A stretch of DNA of 33,469 nucleotides, from positions 1-33,469 of the forward strand of contig WYAZ01000119.1 of assembly GCA_011526105.1 (NCBI GenBank), given 5' to 3'. The notes beneath the pieces were generated by a model that saw only the letters and a list, made by a program, of their open reading frames with translations, was not told the DNA's origin and did not search any database. Both the position numbers and the translations under genes were made by a program. This document shows, piece by piece, positions 13,419 to 22,900 of the stretch; within the stretch, counting starts at the first letter, position 1, and the number at the start of each line of letters is the position of its first letter. The DNA comes from Deltaproteobacteria bacterium. GTDB lineage: Bacteria; Myxococcota; Kuafuiibacteriia; Kuafuiibacteriales; Kuafuiibacteriaceae.

Positions 13419-13982
13419 ATGACGGCAAGCCAGCTAGACCTCGAACGCCTCCTCAAACTCCGTCTCGTCGTCGCTCGTTTCGGCGAGATGGACAACGCGA
13501 AGTGGTGGAACACCAAGGGTCAACTTGGACGCCTCGGAGCCTCAGCCCTCAAGCGCGGCTTTCCTCGCACGCACCGCTTCGCTCAAGCGCGTTCGGTTTT
13601 CGCAGTTGCCGCCCACCGTTGCGCGGAGGTCTTCGATCCGCCTGCCAGCGTGACTCTCTGGCGCTTGCCTGAGGCCACGGAGGAGGAATTCGATACCCGC
13701 TGGGAGCACTGGCTCGATCATGCGGCCGAATGGTCTCCGTTCTTCGAAAGTTTGGAATCCTTCCCGGCCGATGACCTCGTCGAGGTCCTGAAGTTGTTCG
13801 AACTCATCTCCGACCGAGATGTCGGAGCGTTCTCCAGACTCCGACGCTCGGCCGAAGGACGGGCCGTGCCACTTTCAACGACATTTAGCGGCGCCGACGC
13901 CGACGTCACTCTTCTGGCGCTGGCCTTCGCCCGCAGCCAACCGGGTCAGCTCGCCGTACCCTATGCGAGGCGCGCCGACTGA
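13419..13982 (+). CDS. brxE: BrxE-family protein
   Basis: A 187-residue soluble protein from ATG 13419 (GGTGAG about 10 nt upstream); a GTG at 13404 would add five residues. The blocks LDLERLLKLRLVVARFGEMD, then NAKWWNTKGQLG, RTHRFAQARSVFAVAAHRCA and, near the end, LRRSAEGRAVPLS with a terminal AVPYARRAD resemble what I know of BrxE proteins from type 6 BREX loci. Its biochemical role is not established. It is the first gene of the operon and its stop overlaps the brxA start by one base. The family call is from memory of the pattern. Confidence 0.7.
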   Translation: MTASQLDLERLLKLRLVVARFGEMDNAKWWNTKGQLGRLGASALKRGFPRTHRFAQARSVFAVAAHRCAEVFDPPASVTLWRLPEATEEEFDTRWEHWLDHAAEWSPFFESLESFPADDLVEVLKLFELISDRDVGAFSRLRRSAEGRAVPLSTTFSGADADVTLLALAFARSQPGQLAVPYARRAD

Positions 13983-14767
13983 TGAGCAGCGCGTCTCGCT
14001 CCAGCGTGGTGTCCTCCTTCACGATCATCAAGGGCGCGATGATCGAAGAGACCTACGCGGCATTCGCAGCGTGGGATCTTGAGGCCTCCAAGCGCGAGAA
14101 TCTCGATCGCGTGCGTTCGGACAACTTCATCGGGGCTCAGAGTGCATCCTGGCTTCGAGACGTAGCCAAAGTTCTAAACCGGCGCTTTGACCCGGCTTCT
14201 CGCGACAAGAACCTGGTCCTCCTCGCTAAGAGCGGCTGCAGCCTGACGGAGTGGAAGCCCATTCTGCTTTGGCACATGACCCGTGACGAATTCCTGCTCA
14301 GAGACTTCCTTCAGAACTACTTGTTCGATGCGTACGAGCAAGGCGCCTACCGCGTTCGCCCTGAGGACGTGGAGCGCTACCTCTCTGAGCTCTCCCAAAG
14401 GGGAGGCGAAACGGAGCACGCGTGGTCCGAGGAGACGACTCGCCGCGTTGCCGCCGGACTTCTGAAGATCGCGGTCGACTTCGGCCTGCTGCGTGGTTCC
14501 ATCGTGAAGGAGTTCGCCTCATACCATCTCCCGGAACGCAGCTTCATCTACCTGCTTCACGCCATGCGCGATCACGACACGAGCCCCGCTGAACTGGTCG
14601 CATCACCGGACTGGAGTCTCTTCCTCATGCGACCCGCCGACGTGGAGTTTGAGCTCCTTCGCCTCCACCAGTTCCGGAAACTAGACTACCAGGTCGCTGG
14701 AAGCCTCGTTCAACTTTCGCTGCCCTGCACCAACTCCACCGAGTATGCGGAGAAGATGGTCGCATGA
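13982..14767 (+). CDS. brxA: BREX protein BrxA (DUF1819)
   Basis: A 261-residue protein. An N-terminal segment SSFTIIKGAMIEETYAAFAA and a middle MTRDEFLLRDFLQNYLFDAY lead to the family's hallmark near residue 187, YHLPERSFIYLLHAM. Length and order (directly before BrxB) fit the family. BrxA is a small DNA-binding, helical protein needed in BREX in some species; its exact role is unsettled. The start overlaps brxE by one base and the stop overlaps the brxB start in ATGA, so all three are translationally coupled. Confidence 0.9.
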   Translation: MSSASRSSVVSSFTIIKGAMIEETYAAFAAWDLEASKRENLDRVRSDNFIGAQSASWLRDVAKVLNRRFDPASRDKNLVLLAKSGCSLTEWKPILLWHMTRDEFLLRDFLQNYLFDAYEQGAYRVRPEDVERYLSELSQRGGETEHAWSEETTRRVAAGLLKIAVDFGLLRGSIVKEFASYHLPERSFIYLLHAMRDHDTSPAELVASPDWSLFLMRPADVEFELLRLHQFRKLDYQVAGSLVQLSLPCTNSTEYAEKMVA

Positions 14768-15339
14768 GCGAGTTTCTCGAGCGCCTTCGAAGTCACCTGG
14801 AGCCGGTGCTGGAGCTCCCGGACCCTCGTCCGAAGATCAGCTCGTACCACGACATGCCCTACGCGATTTTCCGATACGATCCAGAGGACGAGTTCGCACT
14901 CCGCGGCGAGGTGACCCTCCTCGAAACCCGGCTCTCCCAAAAGGGCAAGCGCATCACACGCATCTCTCTCGCCGAATGCCTCGACGCCGCCATGCGCTCC
15001 CAAAGACCCCTGGAGGACTGGTTCGCAGCCGAACGCGAGCATGGCGTGGAGACGATCGTAGAGACGATCCACTCCGTGCTCTCGAACGACTGCCCCCTCG
15101 TTGACCTCGTTGCAGAGCGGATGCCAGCGGAGCCCGACCCCCTCCGCGATCTAGTCTTCATTCTGCGCACTGGCGCGCTGTTTCCTGTGTACCGAACGTT
15201 CTCCCTGCTCGAACAACTGAAGGGCCGCGTTAAGGCTCCCACCGTGCTGTTTTACCCCGGCACGCTCGACGGCGCATCCGGGCTCCGGTTCATGGGCGTC
15301 CTCGATGCCGAGCACAACTACCGACCGAAGATCTTCTAG
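14764..15339 (+). CDS. brxB: BREX protein BrxB (DUF1788)
   Basis: A 191-residue protein. The C-terminal block VLFYPGTLDGASGLRFMGVL, then DAEHNYRPKIF at the very end, is the clearest DUF1788 signature. The N-terminal half (LPDPRPKISSYHDMPYAIFR) and the internal LSQKGKRITRISLAECL also fit. BrxB is required for BREX in the studied type 1 systems and is thought to contact the BrxC/PglZ assembly; its enzymatic activity, if any, is unknown. It overlaps brxA by 4 nt and precedes brxC by 13 nt, with GAGG as a ribosome site. Confidence 0.9.
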   Translation: MSEFLERLRSHLEPVLELPDPRPKISSYHDMPYAIFRYDPEDEFALRGEVTLLETRLSQKGKRITRISLAECLDAAMRSQRPLEDWFAAEREHGVETIVETIHSVLSNDCPLVDLVAERMPAEPDPLRDLVFILRTGALFPVYRTFSLLEQLKGRVKAPTVLFYPGTLDGASGLRFMGVLDAEHNYRPKIF

Positions 15340-15352
15340 TGAGGCCCGCCCG

Positions 15353-18300
15353 ATGACGACTCCAACCTCCATCAAAGCGCTCTTCGCGAACGACATCCAT
15401 CGGCGCATCGAGGAGGTCATCAAGGTCGACCAGAACGCCGAGGAGATCATTCGGGACGAGATCAACGAGTACGTCGTCACGCACGCCATCCGCGCCCACT
15501 ACACGGGCATCTACGACGCCTACCTTCAGATGCCCAACAAGCCCCATGACGGCATCGCCATCTGGGTCTCCGGCTTCTTCGGCTCCGGTAAGTCGAGCTT
15601 TGCCAAGATGCTCGGCCTCTCCATTGCCAACCGGATGATCGATGGGAAGCCCGCCGCGACCCGGTTCTCGGACCGCGCTGGCGACAACAAGCTCAGCGTC
15701 CTTCTGAAGTCGATCAACGAGAAGATCCCGACTCACGCGGTCATCTTCGACGTCTCGACCGACAGAGGCATCCGCAGCGGCAACCAGTCGCTGACGGAGA
15801 TCATGTACGGACTTTTCCTTCAGAGTCTCGGCTACGCGAAGGATCTCGACCTATCCGAGCTCGAGATCACGCTCGAAGAGAAGGGTCAGCTCCCAAAGTT
15901 CGAGAAGGAATACCAGAGGATCTTCGACAAGGAGTGGTCCGCCGAAAAGGGCAAAGTCGCATTCGCGCTCTCGGAGGCCAGTCGCGTCATGCACAGCCTC
16001 GACCCGAAGACCTACCCGATGGCCGACTCGTGGGCCAAGACGGTCAAGAACAAGGCGGACATCTCACCCGGCAAACTCGCGGAACGTGCTGGCGAGTTGA
16101 TGAAACGTCGCCGTCCCGACCATTCGCTGATGTTCGTGGTCGACGAAGTCGGTCAGTTCGTAGCTCGCGACGTGCAGAAGATGCTCGATCTCCAGGCGAT
16201 CGTTCAAAGCTTGGGCGTGAAGGGCCGCGGCAAGCACTGGGTCGTGGTCACTTCTCAGGAGAAACTAGGCGAGCTCGTGAGCGGTCTCGACGACAAGAAG
16301 ATCGAGCTCGCACGGCTGATGGAGCGCTTTCCGCTCCAGGTGCACCTCGAGCCCTCGGACATCTCCGAGGTCACGAGCCGTCGCGTGCTCTCAAAGAACG
16401 CCGAAGCGCAGGTCGTGCTCGGCAAGTTGTTCGATGAGCATCGCGGGCGTCTCACGGACCACACTCGCATGAGTGCGGACATCAAGCTCCCCGAGCTCTC
16501 CCGCGAGCAGTTCATCGAGCTCTATCCCCTCCTCCCCTATCAGATTGATCTCATCATCCAGGTGGTATCGGGGCTCAGAACTCAAGGCGGAGCGAGCAAG
16601 CACGTGGGTGGTGCCAACCGCACCATCATCAAGCTGGCCCAGCAGCTTCTCATTAATCCACAAGTGAATCTTTCGGCCCAGCCCGTCGGTGCTCTCGCGC
16701 GTCTGGATCATGTTTACAACTTGGTGGAGGGCAACATCGGGTCCGAGATCCGCGCGAAGATCGCGGCCATCTCAAAGCTGGTCGACCACCCGCTGGCGCA
16801 ACCCGTTGCGAAGGTCATCTGCCTGCTCCAGTACGTTAAGAGCGTCCACCGCAATGCGGAGAATGTCGCGGCTGCCCTGCATGGGGAGGTGGGGGGTGAC
16901 TCGCAGCTTGCCTCGGTCAACGAGGCCTTGCGCGCGCTCGAGGCCGCCCACCAGGTTCGCTACGGCGACGACGGGTACCGCATTCCCACGCCCGCAGAGG
17001 ACGGCTGGGAGCGCCTGCGCAACGGTATCGACCCAAAGCCCGGCGACTCCCACCGGCTCTACCAGGAGGTGCTCTCGGGCTTTTGGCAACCGCAGCCTTC
17101 GCATACGCTCCTAGACACCAAGACCTTCAAGGCGGGCCTGGCCATCCACGGTCGCGAGCTTACTGCGGGCGACATGATGTTCCACGTCCATCTGGCCAGC
17201 CCCGACGAGAACGTCGACAACCTCGCCGCCGAGCTGCGCACCCGCAGTCAGCAGGAGCGGAAGCACGTCTTCTGGGCCGTCGCGCTGAGCGACGCCATCC
17301 ACCGCGAGACCGTCGAGCTGTTCCGGAGCAAGGAGATGCTTGCCCGAAAGGAGCGCGAGACGAAAGGCGAGGACATGCCCGCGCTCATCGCCGAGGAGCG
17401 AATCCGGCTGCGCCGTCACGGTGACGAGTTGAGGCGCCTGCTGCGCGCCGCGTGCCTCTCGGGCCGCATCTACTTCCGGGGCAACGACCGTAGCCCGACT
17501 GACCGCGCCGTCGACGTGGGCAGGACCGCCGCTGAGGTCCTCGCCCAAGTGCTGCCGGAGGTCTTTGACCGCTTCAAGGAGGCCGCCGCGAAAACGGCCG
17601 ACCTCAAGAAGGGGACCGACGCCCTCTTCACTGCCGAAAACCTTCAAGGGCTACCGAACGTGTTCGGGGCCTTGGGCCTTTTGCGCGACGAGAAAGGCAA
17701 GACCGTCTTCCGCACGGAGACCGGTGCGCTGAAGGAAGTCCTCGACCGCATCGAGGAGCGCGCGAACTACGGGGACACCGCGACCGGCCGCTACCTTGAA
17801 GATGCGCTGGGTGGGGAACCTTTTGGTTGGGACTTCGACACGATTCACCTCCTGACGCTCTCGCTCATCCGTGCAGGCAAGATCGAGGCGACCTGCCAAG
17901 GACAGACGATCGACCAGTTGGGCGTCGAGGCGAGACAGACTCTTGGGAAGAACCCCTCCTTCCGAAGCGCCGCTTTTCGACCGAAGCGTGGCATCGATTT
18001 CGAGGAGTTAGTGAAGGCATCCGAGGCCTTCCGCGACACTTTCGGTAGCGAAGTGAAGGAGCTTAATGCCGGGGCCATCGTCGCCGAGTTGCGCAAGCAG
18101 GTCGCCCTCCACGAGGACACTATCTCCTCCGCGCTCGGTATGCTGAACGCGAACCGCCTGCCCGGCAGCGCGGTCCTCGACGGCGCCATCGGCCAGATCA
18201 AGGCCATCCTCCGGGGCTCGGAGGACAACGCCATCGCGACCTTCAACACGAGCCACCGAGCGATCAAGGACGCCATCAAGCGGGCGGTCGACGTGGAGCA

Positions 18301-18895
18301 GGCGCTAAACGCGCAGCGTCTCCACGATCTGGAGCGGGCCCGCGAGGCAGTGGGAAGCCTGTGGAGCTTCCTCAGCCAGGAGGCCAACATCAGCGACGAG
18401 CTGCGCACACGTGCCACAACTCTTGAAGACCTGCTCGGGCGCGAGACCTTCTTCAAAGAGCTGCCGGCCATCGAGCAGCACACGAGGGCTCTCGAGGGCG
18501 AGTACGACAAGCGTTTCACCGAAGCCCTCGACGCCCGCGTTTCCGCGTACACCACAGCCTTCGACAAGCTCATTTCAACGCCGGGCTGGTCGGAGATCGA
18601 TGAGGGGCAGCAGCGGCGCCTCGCCGAGCCATTCGAGCGCGGCCAGAATCGCGACGAGACTCGCGTGCCCATCCCGCAGCTCCGCGCCGATCGGGACGCG
18701 TGCGGAGGGCGTCTCAGCGCTGCCGTCGCCGAGCTGCGACGAATCATCGACGGAGAGCGCATCGTAACGGTCAGCGTCGGGAGCTACTTTGCCGGAGGCA
18801 TCGAGACCGAGGAGCAGCTCGATGCTGCGCTCGACGGAGTGCGCGAGGAGTGCGCTCGTCTCATCGGCGCCGGGAGGAAGGTTATCGTCCAGTAG
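15353..18895 (+). CDS. brxC: BREX ATPase BrxC (PglY-like P-loop NTPase)
   Basis: A 1180-residue protein, the normal size for BrxC. I use ATG 15353 (MTTPTSIKALFANDIHRRIE), because the ORF's upstream part is inside brxB. Walker A is GFFGSGKSS at residues 74-82; Walker B is LMFVVDEVGQ with D264 and E265. The N-terminal FANDIHRRIEEVIKVDQNAE is characteristic of the family. BrxC is an essential AAA-type ATPase of BREX, needed for both methylation and phage blockage, and probably a scaffold or motor in the complex. The coding frame is intact, with many coiled-coil-like helices in the C-terminal third. The next gene starts 9 nt later, after a GGAG ribosome site, but it is not a canonical BREX gene. 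Confidence 0.93.
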   Translation: MTTPTSIKALFANDIHRRIEEVIKVDQNAEEIIRDEINEYVVTHAIRAHYTGIYDAYLQMPNKPHDGIAIWVSGFFGSGKSSFAKMLGLSIANRMIDGKPAATRFSDRAGDNKLSVLLKSINEKIPTHAVIFDVSTDRGIRSGNQSLTEIMYGLFLQSLGYAKDLDLSELEITLEEKGQLPKFEKEYQRIFDKEWSAEKGKVAFALSEASRVMHSLDPKTYPMADSWAKTVKNKADISPGKLAERAGELMKRRRPDHSLMFVVDEVGQFVARDVQKMLDLQAIVQSLGVKGRGKHWVVVTSQEKLGELVSGLDDKKIELARLMERFPLQVHLEPSDISEVTSRRVLSKNAEAQVVLGKLFDEHRGRLTDHTRMSADIKLPELSREQFIELYPLLPYQIDLIIQVVSGLRTQGGASKHVGGANRTIIKLAQQLLINPQVNLSAQPVGALARLDHVYNLVEGNIGSEIRAKIAAISKLVDHPLAQPVAKVICLLQYVKSVHRNAENVAAALHGEVGGDSQLASVNEALRALEAAHQVRYGDDGYRIPTPAEDGWERLRNGIDPKPGDSHRLYQEVLSGFWQPQPSHTLLDTKTFKAGLAIHGRELTAGDMMFHVHLASPDENVDNLAAELRTRSQQERKHVFWAVALSDAIHRETVELFRSKEMLARKERETKGEDMPALIAEERIRLRRHGDELRRLLRAACLSGRIYFRGNDRSPTDRAVDVGRTAAEVLAQVLPEVFDRFKEAAAKTADLKKGTDALFTAENLQGLPNVFGALGLLRDEKGKTVFRTETGALKEVLDRIEERANYGDTATGRYLEDALGGEPFGWDFDTIHLLTLSLIRAGKIEATCQGQTIDQLGVEARQTLGKNPSFRSAAFRPKRGIDFEELVKASEAFRDTFGSEVKELNAGAIVAELRKQVALHEDTISSALGMLNANRLPGSAVLDGAIGQIKAILRGSEDNAIATFNTSHRAIKDAIKRAVDVEQALNAQRLHDLERAREAVGSLWSFLSQEANISDELRTRATTLEDLLGRETFFKELPAIEQHTRALEGEYDKRFTEALDARVSAYTTAFDKLISTPGWSEIDEGQQRRLAEPFERGQNRDETRVPIPQLRADRDACGGRLSAAVAELRRIIDGERIVTVSVGSYFAGGIETEEQLDAALDGVREECARLIGAGRKVIVQ

Positions 18896-18904
18896 GAGCA
18901 CGCC

Positions 18905-19993
18905 ATGACGATCTCCGAACCCACCATCGCAGAGGCCGTTGCGCGCTACCAGCGCGAGTACGACAGGTACCTCAAGCTCTGCTCCCGCGTGGCGGACATC
19001 TGCCGCTACGAGGTTGTAGAAGCGAACGCGATTCGTGCTCACGTGACCTTTCGAGCAAAAGGGCACAAGAGCCTCGAGACGAAGCTGCGAAAGTTCGCGC
19101 AGACCGGAAAGAAGACGATGCCAACAGTCGACTCAGTCTTTGACCAAGTGCGCGATCTCGCCGCCGTTCGCGTCGCGACCTACGTGCAAACCGAGGAGAA
19201 CAAGGTCGTGGATGCTATCACCAAGCGCTTCGCCGGGAACAACGGCGATGCCGTGGCGTTCGACACCAAAGACAAGCACGCTGCCGATCCGCAGAACTTT
19301 TACCGAGCCACCCATCTCGAAGTGTATCTCCCGACCCAGGACCTGGTCGGAACCTACTCGAACGTGTTGGGCGTTCCGTGCGAAATCCAAGTGTGCAGCA
19401 TGATGGCGCACGTCTGGAACGAGATCGAACACGACATTGGCTACAAGCCGACGGGAGACCTCTCAGAGCTCGAACGCACCATCCTGACCAGCTTGGGCCA
19501 TCAGACCCGCTCCGGCGACGGAATGATCAGTCAGCTTCTTGCGGCGACGGACGCGAGAAACGCTGAGCAGATCACAGCCTTCACTGACGTCTACGATTTC
19601 GTTGCCCGCGCCCGTCGCTGGTTCCCGTCTGTCGACTTCGCTACCAATGCAGGTCCGCTCTTCGATGAACTTCAGCTCCTTCGTCTGAACACGCCCAGCG
19701 GGATTCAGAGACAGATCGGCGACCTTTCCACCGTCGCAGTTCGCTCGCAGACCGAGCTTCAGGCGTTGAGCGCTTCGCTGCAACAAGAGGGAGAGACGCG
19801 ATACGGGCTCGAGGAGAATTCTGCAGACCGCCTCCTCGTTCTGTTGCTTCCAAAGCTCGCCCAGCACATCGTGAGCAACCATCCGACTGGACGCGGAGTG
19901 GGAGGCCCAACTCGCATTAGCTGGTTCGCGGCTCGGTACCTCGATCCAGCCACGACCACCGCTGTTGCTCGGCCTTCGCAAGGGGCGGAATGA
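18905..19993 (+). CDS. RelA/SpoT-domain alarmone synthetase-like protein embedded in the BREX operon
   Basis: A 362-residue protein. Residues about 44-185 match the RelA/SpoT synthetase domain (PF04607): R50-x-K52...S56...K60, D84 in VRDLAAVRV, Y133 in FYRATHLEV, E160-IQV, and H169-x-W-x-EIEHD-x-x-Y180-K. D84 and E160 correspond to the catalytic metal ligands of Rel synthetases, so (p)ppGpp or pppApp-type synthesis, or tRNA modification as in some toxSAS enzymes, is possible. One change from consensus is DLAA in place of DLAG. No HD hydrolase, TGS or ACT domain is present. Residues ~200-362 are an unrecognised helical region, including LQALSASLQQEGETRYGLEE. It is coupled to pglX by ATGA overlap. 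Confidence 0.85.
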   Translation: MTISEPTIAEAVARYQREYDRYLKLCSRVADICRYEVVEANAIRAHVTFRAKGHKSLETKLRKFAQTGKKTMPTVDSVFDQVRDLAAVRVATYVQTEENKVVDAITKRFAGNNGDAVAFDTKDKHAADPQNFYRATHLEVYLPTQDLVGTYSNVLGVPCEIQVCSMMAHVWNEIEHDIGYKPTGDLSELERTILTSLGHQTRSGDGMISQLLAATDARNAEQITAFTDVYDFVARARRWFPSVDFATNAGPLFDELQLLRLNTPSGIQRQIGDLSTVAVRSQTELQALSASLQQEGETRYGLEENSADRLLVLLLPKLAQHIVSNHPTGRGVGGPTRISWFAARYLDPATTTAVARPSQGAE

Positions 19994-22900
19994 ACAAGGA
20001 CACACGCAACGCCATCGAACGCGTCACCCAGCGAGCGCGGAAGCTCCTCGAGGAGGACTTCGCCGCCCAGCTCGAGGGCGAGTTCGACGTGCATCGAGAC
20101 GGCGAGGTGGGCGCCAAGGCGGGCAGGCACCTCTCGGCCCGCCAGGCGTTCGCGCGTGAGCGTATCGTCGCCGCCATCGAGCACAAGCGCGCGGCCGGCA
20201 TGACGGCCGCCGACGCCTCCCGCGACTACCTGCGCGACGCCGCGTTCACGACGCTCAACCGCTTCGTCGCCTTGAAGATGCTCGAGGCCCGAGAGCTGGT
20301 GCAGGAGTGCATCACGAAGGGCGAGCAGTCGGGCGGCTATCGCGAGTTCTGTGGGATGGCGCCGGGCCTGCCGCTCCTGCCCGAGAGCGCGGGCTACCGC
20401 CTCTACGTCGAGTCGCTCTTTGACGAGCTGTCGACCGAGGTGAAGGTCCTCTTCGACCGGCGCGATCCGTCGAGCGTGCTGTGGCCGAAGCGCGCGACCT
20501 TCGAGCAGCTCCTGGAGATCTTGAACGCCTCCGAGCTCGACCGCGTGTGGGGCGAGGACGAAACCATCGGCTGGGTCTACCAGTACTTCAACTCGCTCGA
20601 AGAGCGCCAAGCGATGAAGGACACGACGGCTGGCGGCTCGCAGGCGCCGCGCAACAGCCGGGAGCTCGCGACGCGCAACCAGTTCTTCACGCCGCGGTAC
20701 ATCGTTCGCTTCCTCGTCGACAACACGCTCGCGCGTCTCTGGTGGGAGATGCGCGAAGGAGCCACCGCCCTCACGGCGCGATGCGAGTTCCTCACCGTGG
20801 CTCCTGATGCCACGCCGCCATCGAGGCCGGGCAAGGACCCGCGCGACATCCGGGTCATCGACCCTGCCTGCGGCTCCGGGCACTTCCTCCTCTACGTCTT
20901 CGATCTGCTCCTCGAGATCTACCGGGAGGCGTGGAACGAGCCTCGCGACTGGACGTCGAGCGAGACCAGCAAGACCATCCGAGACGACTACCCGACGCTC
21001 GACGAGCTGAACGCGGCGCTCCCCGAGCTGATCATCCGGCACAACCTGTTCGGCGTCGACATCGACCCGCGCTGCGTTCAGGTCGCGTCGTTTGCCCTCT
21101 GGCTGCGCGCCCAGCGCGCGTGGCTGGAGCTTCACGTGCAGCGCAACGCCCGACGCCGAATCGAACACAGCCACATCATCCTCGCGGAGGCGATGCCCGG
21201 CGACGAGCGGCTCGTGCGCGAGTTCGCCGCGCAGGTCGCGCACCCCGTCCTGGCCGGTCTCTTCGAGAAGGTCGTCTCCGCCTTCCAGCTCGCAGGCGAC
21301 CTCGGGCTCATGCTGCGTGTGGAACGCGCGCTCGAGGACACCATCCGCGAAGTCGAACGCGGCACGCGTCAGAGCGAGCTGTTTGGTTCCGCGCAGACGA
21401 CCCGGGCATTCTGGGACTCAGCCGAGGACCAACTGCTCGGCGAACTCTCGCGCTTCGCTGCTGGAGCCCCCGGCAAGGACCACGAGCGGCGACGCCTGTT
21501 CCGCCATGACTCGGCGCATGGTCTGGCCCTACTCGACGCGGCCCGCACGCGCTTCGACGTCGTCGTCATGAATCCGCCCTTCGGGGACGTGAGCGCGCCG
21601 TCCAAGGACTACGTCGACGGGGCCTACCCCGACAGCCGCCAAGACATCTTCGCGGTGTTCGTCGACCGCTGCGTGCGTGAGCTGGCACCAACGGGCTTCG
21701 TCGGCGTCCTCTCCACCGAGGCGGGCTTCTACCGGCGAACGCTGGAGCCATGGCGGCGTCACGTTCTGCTCGCCGCGAGCCGCATGGAGGTCATGGCGCA
21801 CTTGGGCGGCCACGTGCTGGACGGCGCGACGGTGCGCGTCGCGGCCTACGCCCTCGCGTGCGGATCGAAGACCGGTACGTCGCTCTACCTGCGGCTCCTC
21901 GGCGAGGGCAAAGTCTCGCGCGAGCCCTCGATGCAGCGGGCCATCGAGAGCGTTCGCAGCGGCGCACCGTCGGAGCGCGTCTTCCGCACCGACCAGCGCG
22001 AGTTCGAGAAGCTCCCGTATGCCGCGTTCGGCTACTGGTGTTCGCCGGAGCTTCGCGATGCGTTCGTCATCCATCCGGTCCTGGAAGGACACTCTGGGAA
22101 TGCCGCGGTCGGACTTCAGACTAGCGACGACTTCCGCTTCCTGCGGCTACGCTGGGAGGTTGACCCGTCGCAGATCGGAGTTGGCTGGCAGCCCTTCGCG
22201 AAGGGCGGCGAGTACAGCCCCTTCTACGACGACATCTACCTGGTGACGCTGGCGCCTACTCCTCGCAGCTCACTGGCGGCGTTCCAAGGATCCTATATCC
22301 GCAACCCCGACTGCTACGGGAAACCTGGGCTCACCTGGCCTCGCCGCACCAACAAGCGCTTCGCTCCGAGAGCATTGCCCGTCGGATGTGCGTTCGGAGA
22401 CAAAGGCCCCGTCACGGTGGGAATTGAGCCTGACGCGTGGGCCCTGCTCGCCGCCTTCAACTCGCGAGTCGTGAGCTACCTCATCAGTCTCGGTCTCGGC
22501 ACTGCGGAAGCCGAGGGCGGTGCCGGAGCCAACTCCTACGAGGTCGGCCTCGTGCAGCGCCTCCCAGTTCCGAAGTCGCTGACGGCCGATGTGGAACTCG
22601 CCAAGCAGTCGAAGCAGGCATGGCTGGCGAGCGCGTCGTCGTTAGGACTTCGCGACGAGACCGCGGCCATCTTCGTGAGCCCGGTCGCGCCCCTGGACCT
22701 TCAGGGCTCGCTCGAGGCGACGTGGGCCGCGCTCGTCGCGCGCGACCAAGAAGCGCTCCAGAAGTACGTCGAAGCGCAGGAGGCTATCGACCAGAGAACC
22801 TGCAAGCTCTACGGCCTCACCGCCCAGGATTGGGTCGAGATCGAAAGCAACATTGGCGACGTGCATCGGCCGGAAGTCGCCGTGGACGACGGGGCGCGCC

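Noticed and set aside
12136-13428. A 430-residue minus-strand ORF just left of BREX
   Set aside because: It runs through an opposite-strand zinc-ribbon gene and a dispersed element; only a short part (near 13050-13188) looks coding, reported separately.
18905-19993. RelA/SpoT-domain protein as a classic toxSAS toxin with adjacent antitoxin
   Set aside because: No small antitoxin gene or fused CapRel-type antitoxin domain can be seen; both neighbours are BREX genes.
19759-21243. A 494-residue minus-strand ORF across the synthetase/pglX junction
   Set aside because: It is antisense to clear RelA/SpoT and PglX motifs and is rich in Arg/Val/Glu runs, as expected from the complement of GC-rich codons.
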